Below are positions 9,211 through 17,763 of a stretch of 64,000 nt of DNA, piece by piece. The first letter of the stretch is position 1. Every line of letters starts with the position of its first letter. The notes under the pieces are model-generated. The model ran no database searches and was not told the DNA's origin. It saw only the letters and a list, made by a program, of their open reading frames with translations. Position numbers and translations under genes: made by a program. The stretch is from Sorangium aterium (GTDB lineage: Bacteria > Myxococcota_A > Polyangia > Polyangiales > Polyangiaceae): assembly GCF_028368935.1 (NCBI RefSeq), contig NZ_JAQNDK010000002.1, positions 2,418,001-2,482,000 of the forward strand, read 5' to 3'.

Positions 9211-9984
9211 CTACCCCTCGGCCCGCGTGACGTCGGCCTCCAGCCGGGCGACCTGACGCCTGTCGGGCATCCGGAGGACGCCCATCCAGGCCAGCACACG
9301 GATGACCTGATAGGCCGGATCGATCTCGAACCACCGCACCGCGAAGTTGGGGCTCATCGAGTACTTGTGGTGGTTGTTCTGGAAGAGCTCGCCGAGCGTC
9401 ACGATGTCGAGGGCGAGCGTATTGCGCGAGTCGTCGTCGCTGTTGAAGTTGCGGTAGCCGTAGCGGTGGCCGCACCAGTTCACGATCGCCCCGTGCAGCG
9501 GGCCCATGGTCCAGTGCAGCGGGAGGAACAGGAACTGCCACCAGTGCGAGGCGAAGGCCATGTAGAAGACCGTGTAACCCGCGCCCCACGCGATGCGGCT
9601 GATCCACGAGTTGCCGATGCGGTCGAGCGTGCGCCACTCGGGGTAGCCACCGAGGAAGCGCGGCTCCACGTCGGCGGTGCCGTCGCAGATGGCATCGTAG
9701 AGCATCTTGGTCCGCCACATCATCGAGGCGGGCTCGGCAAAGTACCGCGGCGAGTGGGGGTCCTTCGGCGTGTCGCTGTACGCGTGGTGCGCGCGGTGCA
9801 GGATCGCGTAGGCCCGGGGGACGAGGAACGAGGAGCCCTGCGTGAGGTACGTGAGAAGGTGAAACACTCGCTCTGAGCGCTTCGACATCGTAAACATCCG
9901 ATGCGACGCGTACCGGTGGAGGAAGAAGGTCTGGAAGAAGACCGCGAGTGTGGAGTGCGCGATGAGGACAACAACTAACTCCAT
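9211..9984 (-). CDS. membrane fatty acid desaturase (delta-9 type)
   Basis: This 257-residue integral membrane desaturase has the three His boxes of the acyl-lipid/acyl-CoA desaturase family: HRYASH (23-28), HRAHH (63-67) and the third box within ELFQNNHH (199-206), plus the accessory GPLHGAIVNWCGHR. These histidines bind the diiron centre that inserts a cis double bond in a fatty acyl chain. Hydrophobic segments lie near residues 2-22, 40-60 and 135-165. The ATG at 9984 gives the usual N-terminal membrane helix. An in-frame ATG at 10035 would add 17 residues without obvious value. The exact regiospecificity is inferred. Confidence 0.88.
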   Translation of the reverse strand: MELVVVLIAHSTLAVFFQTFFLHRYASHRMFTMSKRSERVFHLLTYLTQGSSFLVPRAYAILHRAHHAYSDTPKDPHSPRYFAEPASMMWRTKMLYDAICDGTADVEPRFLGGYPEWRTLDRIGNSWISRIAWGAGYTVFYMAFASHWWQFLFLPLHWTMGPLHGAIVNWCGHRYGYRNFNSDDDSRNTLALDIVTLGELFQNNHHKYSMSPNFAVRWFEIDPAYQVIRVLAWMGVLRMPDRRQVARLEADVTRAEG

Positions 9985-10968
9985 CCGCGGTTTATACAAC
10001 GAAGCGCGCCTGGCGGGAAGCCAGCTCACGATCATAATGCGAGCCCATTGGATACGATCCACCTGCCTCGTTTCATATGTCCCCGCAGCGCGCCGTTCCG
10101 TCCGTGACGACGAGCTGCGACCATCCATCCTACGGAGAGAGTTCCCGCACGGCATCGTGCTGGATCCTGCCCGCACCGGCCGCAGCGCGGGGCCGCTCCG
10201 CGAGGGGCCTGCGCTCGGGGGCCGCACGTCCTCGCGCCTGTTCGGACGATTCCGAGAGGAACGGCGACGGGCGATGGCTTGGCCATTGTCCCTGACATAC
10301 TGGCACGCCGCGGTCAGGATCATCGGTAGATTGATCGGGCGTCCGTTGGAGACGTTGGTGCGCTCGAGGACAACGTGCTCCTCGTGGCCTTGGGTCGATC
10401 GAAGCGGGCTCACCATTTCTAGGGAGGGCGGTCCGCTCGATCGCAGCAGGAGGCGTGTCGTAACCGGCCTGCGCGTGGCGGCTCGGTCGCCGAAGAGGGG
10501 GCCCGGGCGTACGAAGGAATTGACACCTCGACGGCCACCAGGACGCTCCCGAGGCGCTCGACTCGGCGTCCGCCGTATCTTTGTCTTTCGCGCCTGCGGC
10601 CCCAGATTCAGCTCCAGCTTGATTCCCGTCGTCCTCCCAGGAAGCAGCCATGTTCCTTGTCGAGCAGCCACCTGCCAAACTCCGTTCTGCCTTCGTATCG
10701 CGTCGAGAAGGGTGAGCACCTTGCGCATGCAGGCCGGGCCAGCAGGCCTCGAGCACCGACCAGGATAGGCTGGCAGCCACGGGCGAACAGCGGGCTTGAT
10801 GATCGGAACGAGCTTGCTCGCCTCCCCGGTGCTGGTGTCAGGCCGGGCAGCCGACCGATCGCCTCGTGAACTACCCGGGCCGCTACCTCCACCCGCCTGG
10901 CATGGATTCCCGATTTTGTTTTGACGGCGATGAGCGCCGGCGGTACGTTGGTCTGACCAAAGGGCAAC
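9985..10968. other. about 980 bp without an intact gene
   Basis: Several open frames run through this stretch but none has consistent coding character. The only recognisable trace is a minus-strand segment at about 10672-10812 resembling the end of an IS110-type transposase (separate entry). The region separates the desaturase start from the truncated regulator at 10969 and looks like decayed DNA. Confidence 0.5.
10672..10812 (-). mobile_element. possible remnant of an IS110/IS116-type transposase C-terminus
   Basis: About 47 residues include ACMRKVLTLLDAIRRQNGVW, which resembles the very conserved C-terminal ACMRKLLTILNAM segment of IS110-family transposases, preceded by a degenerate NP(I/V)I-like stretch (VPIIKPAVRPWL). 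No DEDD catalytic domain or terminal structure is visible nearby. If correct, only the last part of the transposase survives. Confidence 0.4.
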
Positions 10969-11139
10969 ATGACGAATGCCTCCCGCTTCCGAGAGGCGCT
11001 GCGGGCGCGCTCGTTCGCGACGATCCGCCCGCGGGTGGTCGAGGAGCACCGGGCGCTCCTTCGCGCCGTCGAGCGCGGTAACGCGAAGTCGGCCGCGACG
11101 CTCCTCAGGGCGCACCTCTCGGAGTTCTACGGCACATGA
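10969..11139 (+). pseudogene. 5'-truncated GntR-family regulator (end of FCD domain)
   Basis: This 56-residue reading frame contains RVVEEHRALLRAVERGNAKSA followed by ATLLRAHLSEFY. That is the typical final helix pair of the FCD ligand-binding domain of FadR/GlcC-type GntR regulators. The winged-helix domain and most of FCD are missing, and a TGA lies in frame at 10954. Its stop overlaps the ATG of the downstream FAD oxidase (ATGA at 11136-11139). This indicates an ancestral regulator-oxidase operon in which the regulator was later lost. Confidence 0.65.
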
Positions 11140-12494
11140 ACCCGCTCGACGAACTTGCCCTCATCCTGGGCGACGGCCTGGTGACGGATCGTGACATCAT
11201 GGAGGGCTATCGCCGCGATCAGGCCCTCTGGGCGCCCGGCGGCTGGCCCATTGCGGTGGCGCGGCCGGCCTCGACCGCCCAGGTGCAGGCGCTGGCGCAG
11301 TGGGCGACCCGGCACCGCACCGCGCTGGTGCCGCGCGGCGCCGGGACCGGGGTGGCAGGCGGCGCGACCGCCACCGACGGCTGCGTGGTGGTGAGCTTCG
11401 AGCGCATGAACCGGATCCTCGCGATCGACGAGGCCGCGATGCTCGCCGTCGTCCAGCCTGGGGTGCTCAACGGCGAGCTCAAGGCCGCCGCGCACGAACG
11501 GGGGCTGTGGTATCCGCCCGACCCGTCGAGTTACGCCGTCTCGACCCTCGGCGGCAACGTCGCCACCAATGCCGGCGGCCTGTGCTGCGTGAAATACGGT
11601 GTCACGTCCGATTACGTGCTCGGCCTCGAGGCGGTCCTCGCCGACGGGACGGTGCTCCGGACAGGCGGCAGGAGCCGCAAGGACGTCGCCGGCTACGATC
11701 TGACGCGGCTCCTGGTCGGCTCCGAGGGCACCCTCGCGCTCATCACCGAGATCACGCTGCGCTTGCGCCGGCGGCCCCCGCGGGCGACCACGCTTGTCGC
11801 GACGTTCACCTCGCTAGAGGCCTCGGGGCGGGCGGTCGCGGCGATCGTCCGGTCGGTCGATGCGTCGATGCTCGAGATCATGGACCGCACGGCCATCCGC
11901 GCCGTCGAGCGCTTCCGCCCGCTCGGCCTCGACACCGAGGCTGCCGCGATGCTGATCGCGCAGAGCGACGCGCCCGGGTCCGCCGAGCTCTCCTGCATGC
12001 AGGCGGCCTGCGAGGCCGCCGGCGGGACGGTGATCGCCACCACCGAGGACGAGAGCGAGGGGCAGATGATGCTCACCGCGCGCCGCCTCGCGCTCACGGC
12101 GGTCGAGCAGCTCGGCACGGTGCTCGTCGACGACGTCGCCGTGCCGCTGCCGCAGCTGCCGGAGATGCTCCGTCGAGTCGACGCGATCGCCGCCGCGACG
12201 CAGACCACCATCGCGACGGTGGCGCACGCGGGCGACGGCAACCTTCACCCTCTGGTCGTGTTCGACGGAAAGGACGCCGCGGCCGAGGCGCGCGCGGTCG
12301 CGGCTTTCAACGAGGTGATGGCGCAGGCGCTCGGCCTCGGCGGCACGATCACCGGCGAGCACGGCGTCGGCACGCTCAAGCGCGGCCTCCTCACCCGCCA
12401 GCTCGGCGCGGCGTCGCTGGCGCTGCACCGCCGCATCAAACACGCCTTCGACCCGGGCGGCATCCTCAACCCCGGAAAGGTGATCGACAGCTGA
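11136..12494 (+). CDS. FAD-linked oxidase, glycolate oxidase GlcD-like / D-lactate dehydrogenase-like
   Basis: This 452-residue flavoenzyme has an N-terminal PCMH-type FAD-binding domain: PRGAGTGVAGGA (66-77), PPDPSS and LGGNVATNAGGL near 130-145, and the GYDLTRLLVGSEGTLALIT stretch. The C-terminal FAD-oxidase domain carries HAGDGNLHP, GGTITGEHGVG and DPGGILNPGK near the end. These are the signatures of GlcD and related D-2-hydroxyacid dehydrogenases. No GlcE/GlcF subunits are adjacent, so the electron acceptor and exact 2-hydroxyacid are open. It overlaps the regulator remnant by ATGA, and its own ATG lacks a separate strong ribosome site. Confidence 0.88.
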   Translation: MNPLDELALILGDGLVTDRDIMEGYRRDQALWAPGGWPIAVARPASTAQVQALAQWATRHRTALVPRGAGTGVAGGATATDGCVVVSFERMNRILAIDEAAMLAVVQPGVLNGELKAAAHERGLWYPPDPSSYAVSTLGGNVATNAGGLCCVKYGVTSDYVLGLEAVLADGTVLRTGGRSRKDVAGYDLTRLLVGSEGTLALITEITLRLRRRPPRATTLVATFTSLEASGRAVAAIVRSVDASMLEIMDRTAIRAVERFRPLGLDTEAAAMLIAQSDAPGSAELSCMQAACEAAGGTVIATTEDESEGQMMLTARRLALTAVEQLGTVLVDDVAVPLPQLPEMLRRVDAIAAATQTTIATVAHAGDGNLHPLVVFDGKDAAAEARAVAAFNEVMAQALGLGGTITGEHGVGTLKRGLLTRQLGAASLALHRRIKHAFDPGGILNPGKVIDS

Positions 12495-12515
12495 CGTGGC
12501 GTGATGTCCGCGCTG

Positions 12516-12545
12516 CGCGGCGCCGCCTCGCTCGGCGGCGCCGCG
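12516..12545. terminator. GC hairpin between convergent genes
   Basis: A perfect 12-bp inverted repeat, CGCGGCGCCGCC / GGCGGCGCCGCG, with a six-base loop lies 22 bases after the FAD-oxidase stop and 20 bases beyond the stop of the opposing gene. There is no T-tract on either side. It is likely a bidirectional transcription barrier. Confidence 0.6.
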
Positions 12546-12564
12546 ATCACAGCCCATCACAGCA

Positions 12565-13158
12565 TCACAGCCCGGTGTAGATCGTGGCGAAGGAGGCCGC
12601 CTCGCCGCGGAGCAGCAGGCTGAGACGCGGGTTCGGCACCTTGAAGGTGTGGATCTTGGCGTTCCGCACGTCGAGCACCGCGAAGGCGCCGCCCGGCGTG
12701 CTCTCCGCGAGCCCGTTCATCAGCAGGTTCAGCACGACCGAGACGCGCTTGGACGACAGCGGCTCGCCGCGGAAATACATCTTGATGACGTGGGGCGTGC
12801 CATCGATGACGAGCCCGAGCTCCGGATTGACGTTGATCTCGAGATCGCCCAGGCGGTACGTCGACGCCGGCGGCTCGAACCACGTCATCTTCGCCGAGGC
12901 GAGGAACTTGCGATATCCATTCACGACCGACGGGTAGATGCGGCGGCGCCGCTCGTCGTGCTGCGCGGCGAGGAAGCCGTCGAGCACGCTGGTGGGCTTT
13001 CCGCTCCTGTGCATGTCAACGATCGCCTCTCGCACCTGCCTGTAAAAGTCCGTGTAGAGCTCGTCCTTCCGTTCCTTGAACTCCCTGACGCCGGTCAGCT
13101 TGGGCGTCCCGGCCTTGAGAACGAAGTCGACAAAGTACGTGAGCGAGATCTTTTCCAT
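12565..13158 (-). CDS. conserved-looking hypothetical protein
   Basis: This 197-residue protein starts at ATG 13158 behind AGGAGA. The N-terminal half is charged and helical (FKERKDELYTDFYRQVREAIVD), while the C-terminal half is beta-rich (LEINVNPELGLVIDGTPHVIKMYF, AFAVLDVRNAKIHTF). The mixed strand-helix layout with acidic strand ends recalls PD-(D/E)XK-type folds, but I cannot point to a firm catalytic set. There is no signal peptide, so it is probably cytoplasmic. The function is unknown. Confidence 0.6.
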   Translation of the reverse strand: MEKISLTYFVDFVLKAGTPKLTGVREFKERKDELYTDFYRQVREAIVDMHRSGKPTSVLDGFLAAQHDERRRRIYPSVVNGYRKFLASAKMTWFEPPASTYRLGDLEINVNPELGLVIDGTPHVIKMYFRGEPLSSKRVSVVLNLLMNGLAESTPGGAFAVLDVRNAKIHTFKVPNPRLSLLLRGEAASFATIYTGL

Positions 13159-13812
13159 GAAGTCTCCTGCAAAACGAAGCATTCGGGCGCGCCATCGACA
13201 CGCGTCGTACGAGAGACACGCCGTCGCGCCGCGTCCTTGGTGTCTACCATGGATAGTCATCTTCGACCCGTCGGGAAAGGGATCGGTCGGACGGACATTG
13301 TCCCAACCTGTCGAGGGCGGACGGATGCGCCGCGGGTCGAAAAAATATTGTGATTACAATAGTTTACGTGGGTGGTTGGGCGCGCTTCACCCGCCGGCGC
13401 GGGGCGCCTCCCGACCGCGCGAGTGGCCATGACGAGAGGTGGCGCGCGCGGCGAAGGTAATCGACAGAATCCAGCTGTTGTCCAGGGGATCTCCTGTGGA
13501 GAACCCCTGTGGAGAACTGGAGAGGAGGGGGCGTGATCGAGGCGTGGACCCGGTCGGACATGGTCTGTCATAACCACGTGCTCCTTGGCGCTTGACGCTG
13601 CCCGCGGGCGGAGGATGGGGCCGGAACGCCCCCGGAGCGTCTGGACTTCCCGCCCCCTCACGATGTGTTTGGCTCTGCGCTGAGCCTGTGTTTCGAGGTG
13701 GGCTCAGCGCGCGCGTGGTCGCGCCGTCGCGACGGAAGGATTCCTGCTCCGCTCTCCCTCGCCTCGGGCATTCCGCTTGCGTGCGGCGGTCGGCCGGCCA
13801 GACTACGCCGCC
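13159..13812. other. 654-bp divergent intergenic region
   Basis: This lies between the hypothetical gene and the ABC exporter operon. It contains an AT-rich island at about 13338-13370 with an ATTGT-N4-ACAAT palindrome (13347-13360). Two TGTGGAGAA motifs 13 bases apart (13495 and 13508) form a direct repeat. No gene-like frame is convincing. Confidence 0.5.
13347..13360. promoter_or_regulatory. ATTGT-N4-ACAAT palindrome in AT-rich island
   Basis: The sequence ATTGTGATTACAAT is a 5-bp inverted repeat around GATT, preceded by an A-run in otherwise GC-rich DNA. Position and base composition fit an operator or promoter for the minus-strand gene at 13158 or the exporter operon. No protein is assigned. 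Confidence 0.35.
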
Positions 13813-14745
13813 GTGCTCGCCATCGAAGCGTCCTCCGTGAGGAAGGTCTACCGCGGCTTCTTCCGCCGGAGCGGCGGGCAGACGGCGCTCGCAGGCCTCG
13901 ACCTTGCCATCCAGCGCGGCGCCGCGTTCGGGCTCATCGGCCTCAACGGCGCGGGCAAGACGACGTTCATCAAGACGCTGCTCGGCGTGGTGCGCCCGAC
14001 GAGCGGCGCCGTGCGCGTGCTCGGCGGCGAGCCGGAGGACCCGGGCGTGCGCGCCAGGATCGGGTACCTGCCGGAGCGGCTCTTCTTGCCCAGCGCGTTC
14101 ACGCCGCGGCAGTTCCTCGCGAGCGTGGCCCGCATGAAGGGCCTCTCGCCGGGCGAGGGCGCGCTGCGCGCGCTGGCCGAGAGGGTCGGGCTCGGGGTCG
14201 ACTCGGACCGCAAGATCGGCGGGTTCTCGAAGGGGATGCGGCAGCGCCTCGGGCTCGCCGCGGCCTTGCTCGGGCAGCCGGAGCTCCTCGTGCTCGACGA
14301 GCCCACCGACGGCGTCGACCCGCTCGGCCGCGCCGAGATCCGCAGGATCCTGGGCGAAGAGCGCGCGCGGGGGGCGACCTTGTTCCTGAACTCGCACCTC
14401 CTGTCGGAGACCGAGCGCATCTGCGATCGCATCGGCATCCTGGCGGGCGGGCGGCTCGTGCGCGAGGGCGCGCTCGTCGAGCTGTGCGGCAGCGAGACGG
14501 CCTACCGCGTGCGGTTCGCGGATGGCGTCGACGCGGCGAGGATCGCCGCGCTCGGGTTCCGTCAGGTCGACGGGGAGGGCGGGTGGCGCCTGGAGGCCGA
14601 GAGCCCCGCGGCGCTCAACGAGGCGCTCGATCAGGCGCGGCGCGCCGGCGCCCTGCTCGTCGAGCTGTCGCGGGACCTGCGCGACCTGGAGGACGTGCTG
14701 ACCGAGGCGCTGGGCGCGGGCGGCGCTCGCGGAGGTGCGGCGTGA
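13813..14745 (+). CDS. ABC transporter ATP-binding protein (ABC-2 exporter type)
   Basis: This is an ATPase of about 310 residues with a complete nucleotide-binding domain: Walker A GLNGAGKTT, a Q-loop segment near GYLPERL, the signature-like FSKGMRQRL, Walker B ELLVLDEPTDGVDP and the H-loop LNSHLLSE. The extra ~90 residues after the domain are typical of ABC-2 exporter ATPases of the CcmA/NatA/DrrA type. A GTG at 13813 (VLAIEASSVRKVYRG) starts right at the domain; a TTG at 13777 is possible. Its stop overlaps the permease start (GTGA), so the two are translationally coupled. Confidence 0.87.
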   Translation: MLAIEASSVRKVYRGFFRRSGGQTALAGLDLAIQRGAAFGLIGLNGAGKTTFIKTLLGVVRPTSGAVRVLGGEPEDPGVRARIGYLPERLFLPSAFTPRQFLASVARMKGLSPGEGALRALAERVGLGVDSDRKIGGFSKGMRQRLGLAAALLGQPELLVLDEPTDGVDPLGRAEIRRILGEERARGATLFLNSHLLSETERICDRIGILAGGRLVREGALVELCGSETAYRVRFADGVDAARIAALGFRQVDGEGGWRLEAESPAALNEALDQARRAGALLVELSRDLRDLEDVLTEALGAGGARGGAA

Positions 14746-15581
14746 GGGCGGCGCTGAGCGTCGCCGGCGACCTCCTGCGCGAGGCCTCGTCGCGGAGGTG
14801 GTTCCTCGCCCTCGGGATCGGCGTCACGATCGCGCTCGTGGTGATCGGGAGCGCGCTGCAGCTCGAGGTGGTGGACGGCGCGCTCGCGGCGACGCGGCTC
14901 TTCGGCAAGGAGGTCGGCCGCGGCGAGATCCGCTCGGTCGACGTCGCGCTCCGCTACGTGGGCCGCGCGCTGGCGTATGTGCTGTTTTACGGGGGGCTCG
15001 CGTTCGGGATCGTCTCCTGCGCCGATTTCGGCCCGAGCCTGCTGGCGCCGGGGCGCATCGAGCACCTGCTCTCGCTGCCCGTGCGGCGGTTCGAGCTCCT
15101 GCTCGGGACGTTCCTCGGCGTGCTCGCGCTCTCGCTCGTCAGCACGCTGTACGGCGCCGTCGGCATCACGGTCATCTTCGGGCTGAGGGCGGGCGTGTGG
15201 ATGGCGAGCCCGATCGTGGCCGCGTTCCTCGCGAGCGCGACGTTCGCCGGCATCTACGGGGCGATGCTCACGACCGCGGTGATGGTGCGGAGCGCCGCGC
15301 TGTCCGCGGCGGTGGGGATCGCGCTGTTCTTCCTCGGCATCATCGCGGGGTACCGCGAGCAGCTCGACTCGTTCTTCGAGCCCGGCCTGGCCCGCTGGGC
15401 CTTCCGCGCGGCGACGCTCGCGCTGCCGCGGGTGTCGGCGCTCGCCGACGCGTCGGCGGAGTTCGCGGTGGCGACGGCGATCAAGGGGGATGTGCTCGCC
15501 AGCCAGGTGGCAGGGCTGCTCATCTTCGGCCTGGCCGCGCTCGCGGTGGGCATCCACGTGTTCGAAGAGAAGGATTTCTAG
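14742..15581 (+). CDS. ABC-2 type transporter permease
   Basis: This 279-residue integral membrane protein starts at the GTG overlapping the ATPase stop. About six hydrophobic segments are visible: FLALGIGVTIALVVIGSAL, ALAYVLFYGGLAFGIV, LLLGTFLGVLALSLVSTLYG, IVAAFLASATFAGIYGAML, SAAVGIALFFLGIIAG and VAGLLIFGLAALAVGIHVF. The order and the cytoplasmic APGRIEHLLSLPVRRFELLLG loop match ABC-2 membrane subunits. The ligand (drug, lipid or peptide) cannot be read from sequence. Confidence 0.82.
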   Translation: MRAALSVAGDLLREASSRRWFLALGIGVTIALVVIGSALQLEVVDGALAATRLFGKEVGRGEIRSVDVALRYVGRALAYVLFYGGLAFGIVSCADFGPSLLAPGRIEHLLSLPVRRFELLLGTFLGVLALSLVSTLYGAVGITVIFGLRAGVWMASPIVAAFLASATFAGIYGAMLTTAVMVRSAALSAAVGIALFFLGIIAGYREQLDSFFEPGLARWAFRAATLALPRVSALADASAEFAVATAIKGDVLASQVAGLLIFGLAALAVGIHVFEEKDF

Positions 15582-15661
15582 GGTGGAGCGGCGATGCTCG
15601 ACGAGGCGGTGAGCGATCGAAATCGGCGGCTCCGCGGCGCCTGGGCGGGGGTGACGACCCG

Positions 15662-16798
15662 ATGAGACCGATGAAGAAGCGGGGCGTGTGGCTCGCGGCG
15701 GCGATGGTCCTGCTCGCGCTCGCCGCGTGGCTGATGTCGCGCGGGGACAAGGAGAAGCCCACGGTCCGGCCCCGGAAGATCGAGTTTCCGCGCTACCCGA
15801 AGCCGGCAGAGGTGGAGCGCGCCAGCCGTCGCCGCACGCTGCCGCCGCTGTCTGCCCCGCCGCCCGGCGTCGAAGCGCCGCAATGGAAGCGCGACCCGGT
15901 GCTCGCCGCCCTGCCCGCCGATCCGAAGCGCTCGGCCATGGTGTTCGAGATCGAGGCGCTCAAAGAGTCGCCGATCATGCAGATCTGGCTCGATTGCATG
16001 CTGGCGCGCGGCGACGAGCGCGCCGGCGTCGCGCGCTTGAAGGACCGATACGGGATCGACGTGCTGGAAGACGTGGAGCGCGTCGCCACGTCGAGCACGG
16101 GGCTCATGGTGCTCCAGGGATCGTTCGAGGGCGCAAAGTTCGAGCGCGAGCGATGGACCACGAGGACGTACGGGGAGAAAGGCATCCTCTACGAGGAGAA
16201 GGATACGGGCAGGGTCGTCGCGACGTGGGGGCCTGACGTCCTGCTGTTGAACCCGCGTGCCGAGCCCGATCTCGTCGAGGATGCGATCGATCGACTCGAA
16301 TCGACCGACCCTGCGCAGGGCTCCATCCTCCAGGAACACCAGGCCTACAGCGACGTCTATGGAGTGCTCTCGCCCGATGATCTCTCGAGGATGCTGCCGT
16401 CGGACCAGGACCAGCTCGCCGCGCGGATCCGAGAGACCGTAGAGCGGGTGGAGATCCACGTCGACGCTTCGGAGGATGTCGCCGTCGTCGCCGAGGTCGC
16501 CGGCCCCGCTGGCCAGGAGATGGAGGACCTGTCGAAGCTGTTTGGCGCCGCGCTCTCCATGGGGCGGCTCAACGCGAAGCGCGAAGACAACGACGAGCTC
16601 GCCGAGCTGCTCGACCACGCGAAGGTGGAGACGCAGACGCGGCGCCCTCCCTGGGCGAGCAAGCCGGAGGAGCAGCGCTTCTCGGTCGACGTGGCGCTTC
16701 CCGTCGAGCTGCTGAAGAACCTCGGCCCGTGTCGTCGAGACCGGCGCGATCCGGACGGCGACATCGAGGCCGAGCCCCAGCCAGCGCCGCCGCGGTGA
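15662..16798 (+). CDS. membrane-anchored periplasmic protein in the ABC exporter operon
   Basis: This 378-residue protein has one N-terminal hydrophobic segment (about residues 8-25, WLAAAMVLLALAAWLMSRG) after MRPMKKR, so most of the chain is periplasmic. A Pro-rich stretch (55-75) precedes an alpha/beta region with no known family. An acidic helical segment and a charged Pro/Ala tail end the protein. It follows the permease by 80 bases on the same strand and probably belongs to the same transcript, possibly as an accessory or substrate-handling factor. Function is not assignable. Confidence 0.68.
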   Translation: MRPMKKRGVWLAAAMVLLALAAWLMSRGDKEKPTVRPRKIEFPRYPKPAEVERASRRRTLPPLSAPPPGVEAPQWKRDPVLAALPADPKRSAMVFEIEALKESPIMQIWLDCMLARGDERAGVARLKDRYGIDVLEDVERVATSSTGLMVLQGSFEGAKFERERWTTRTYGEKGILYEEKDTGRVVATWGPDVLLLNPRAEPDLVEDAIDRLESTDPAQGSILQEHQAYSDVYGVLSPDDLSRMLPSDQDQLAARIRETVERVEIHVDASEDVAVVAEVAGPAGQEMEDLSKLFGAALSMGRLNAKREDNDELAELLDHAKVETQTRRPPWASKPEEQRFSVDVALPVELLKNLGPCRRDRRDPDGDIEAEPQPAPPR

Positions 16799-16849
16799 CG
16801 CGGGCCGCGCAATGCCTCGCGAGCCGCACATCCCTGGGCGACACCCTAT

Positions 16850-16868
16850 CAGGGCCAGGATGGCCCTG
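16850..16868. terminator. short hairpin between convergent genes
   Basis: CAGGGCCA-GGA-TGGCCCTG forms an 8-bp perfect stem with a three-base loop, 52 bases after the plus-strand stop and 12 bases before the stop of the opposing VOC gene. There is no T-tract. Confidence 0.5.
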
Positions 16869-16879
16869 GCGATGCGGTA

Positions 16880-17266
16880 TCAGAGCGGCTGATACAGCTG
16901 GATCAGGTTCCCGCAGGTGTCCGAGAACACCGCGATCATGACCGGGCCCATCGGCGTGGGCTCCTGGGTGAACGCGACCTGGTGCTCCTTGAGGCGAGCG
17001 AACTCGGCCTTGAGGTCCGACACCTCGAACGCGGTGAGCGGGATGTTCTGCGCGAACATCGCTTGTTGAAATGTCTTCGCCGCCGGGTTGGCGTTCGGCT
17101 CCAGGACGAGCTCCAGGTCGTCGGGACCCTCCGGCGAGACCACGGTGATCCACCGGTACTCCCCGACCGGGAAATCGCTCTTCTTCTTGAAGCCGAGCAC
17201 CTCCGTGTAGAACTTGAGCGCGCGTGTCTGGTCCTCGACCATGATGCTGTTGAGCTTGATCCTCAT
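16880..17266 (-). CDS. VOC (glyoxalase/bleomycin-resistance fold) family protein
   Basis: This 128-residue single-domain VOC protein shows two beta-alpha-beta-beta modules: MRIKLNSIMVEDQTRALKFY / EVLGFKKKSDF with a strand pair around WITVVSPEG and ELVLEP, then FEVSDLKAEFARLKEHQVAF and IAVFSDTCGNLIQLYQPL. The last strand has the usual D-xx-GN-x(I/L)xL(Y/F)QP ending. Metal ligands are not obvious, so it may act as a binding or resistance protein rather than glyoxalase I. It lies 53 bases downstream of the AraC-type regulator on the same strand, likely in one operon. Confidence 0.82.
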   Translation of the reverse strand: MRIKLNSIMVEDQTRALKFYTEVLGFKKKSDFPVGEYRWITVVSPEGPDDLELVLEPNANPAAKTFQQAMFAQNIPLTAFEVSDLKAEFARLKEHQVAFTQEPTPMGPVMIAVFSDTCGNLIQLYQPL

Positions 17267-17319
17267 CGATCGCCTCGCTGAGCTGATGGTTCGGGCCGAC
17301 TCTGCCAGGGCCGCCCGGC

Positions 17320-17763
17320 TCACGCTTCTCGAAAACTGCGAAACGCGCCCAGCGGCAGCTGGCCCATCAGGGTGAGACAGCCGGGGACGAGCTCCCACGG
17401 GAGCCTCCCCGGCACCTGGACCATCGCGCGCACGCGGCGCCGGTACGCCGACGGCGGCACGCCGATCCGCTGCGCGAACAGCGCGCTGAAGCTGCCGAGG
17501 CTGGAGAACCCGACCTCCATGCACACGTCGGTCACCGAGTGATGTCCAGCCGCCAGGAGCTGCTTGGCCAGATCAAGGCGCCACCGGATGCGGTACTGGT
17601 GCGGGGTCACGCCGAACACCGCCTCGAACTGCCGGATGAAGTGGTAGGGTGAGATCGCCACCTCCCGCGCCACGTCCTCGATCGAGAGCCTCGACTCGCG
17701 CACCTCGGAGAGCAGGTCCCGCGCCCGACAGAGGTTCCTCAGCGCGTCGTGTCCGAGCAGCAT
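17320..17763 (-). CDS. AraC-family regulator, DNA-binding domain only
   Basis: In this 147-residue protein, residues about 8-110 form the tandem helix-turn-helix domain: LSIEDVAREVAISPYHFIRQFEAVFG for the first HTH and VTDVCMEVGFSSLGSFSALFAQRIGVPPSAYRR for the second, with the usual GxSPxxYR-type ending. There is no separate ligand-binding domain, only a ~35-residue tail, as in short AraC proteins paired with VOC genes. It probably regulates its own operon with the downstream VOC gene. The ATG at 17763 is the first usable start. Confidence 0.85.
   Translation of the reverse strand: MLLGHDALRNLCRARDLLSEVRESRLSIEDVAREVAISPYHFIRQFEAVFGVTPHQYRIRWRLDLAKQLLAAGHHSVTDVCMEVGFSSLGSFSALFAQRIGVPPSAYRRRVRAMVQVPGRLPWELVPGCLTLMGQLPLGAFRSFREA

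Noticed and set aside
9985-11115. Open continuation of the desaturase frame upstream to 11115 (634 residues in all)
   Set aside because: The added ~370 residues are Arg/Pro-rich with no domain apart from the transposase-like trace. The desaturase proper begins at 9984, where the hydrophobic N-terminal helix starts.
13480-13520. Replication origin at the TGTGGAGAA pair
   Set aside because: Only two near-matches, with no AT-rich unwinding region of suitable length and no dnaA/dnaN/gyr genes nearby.
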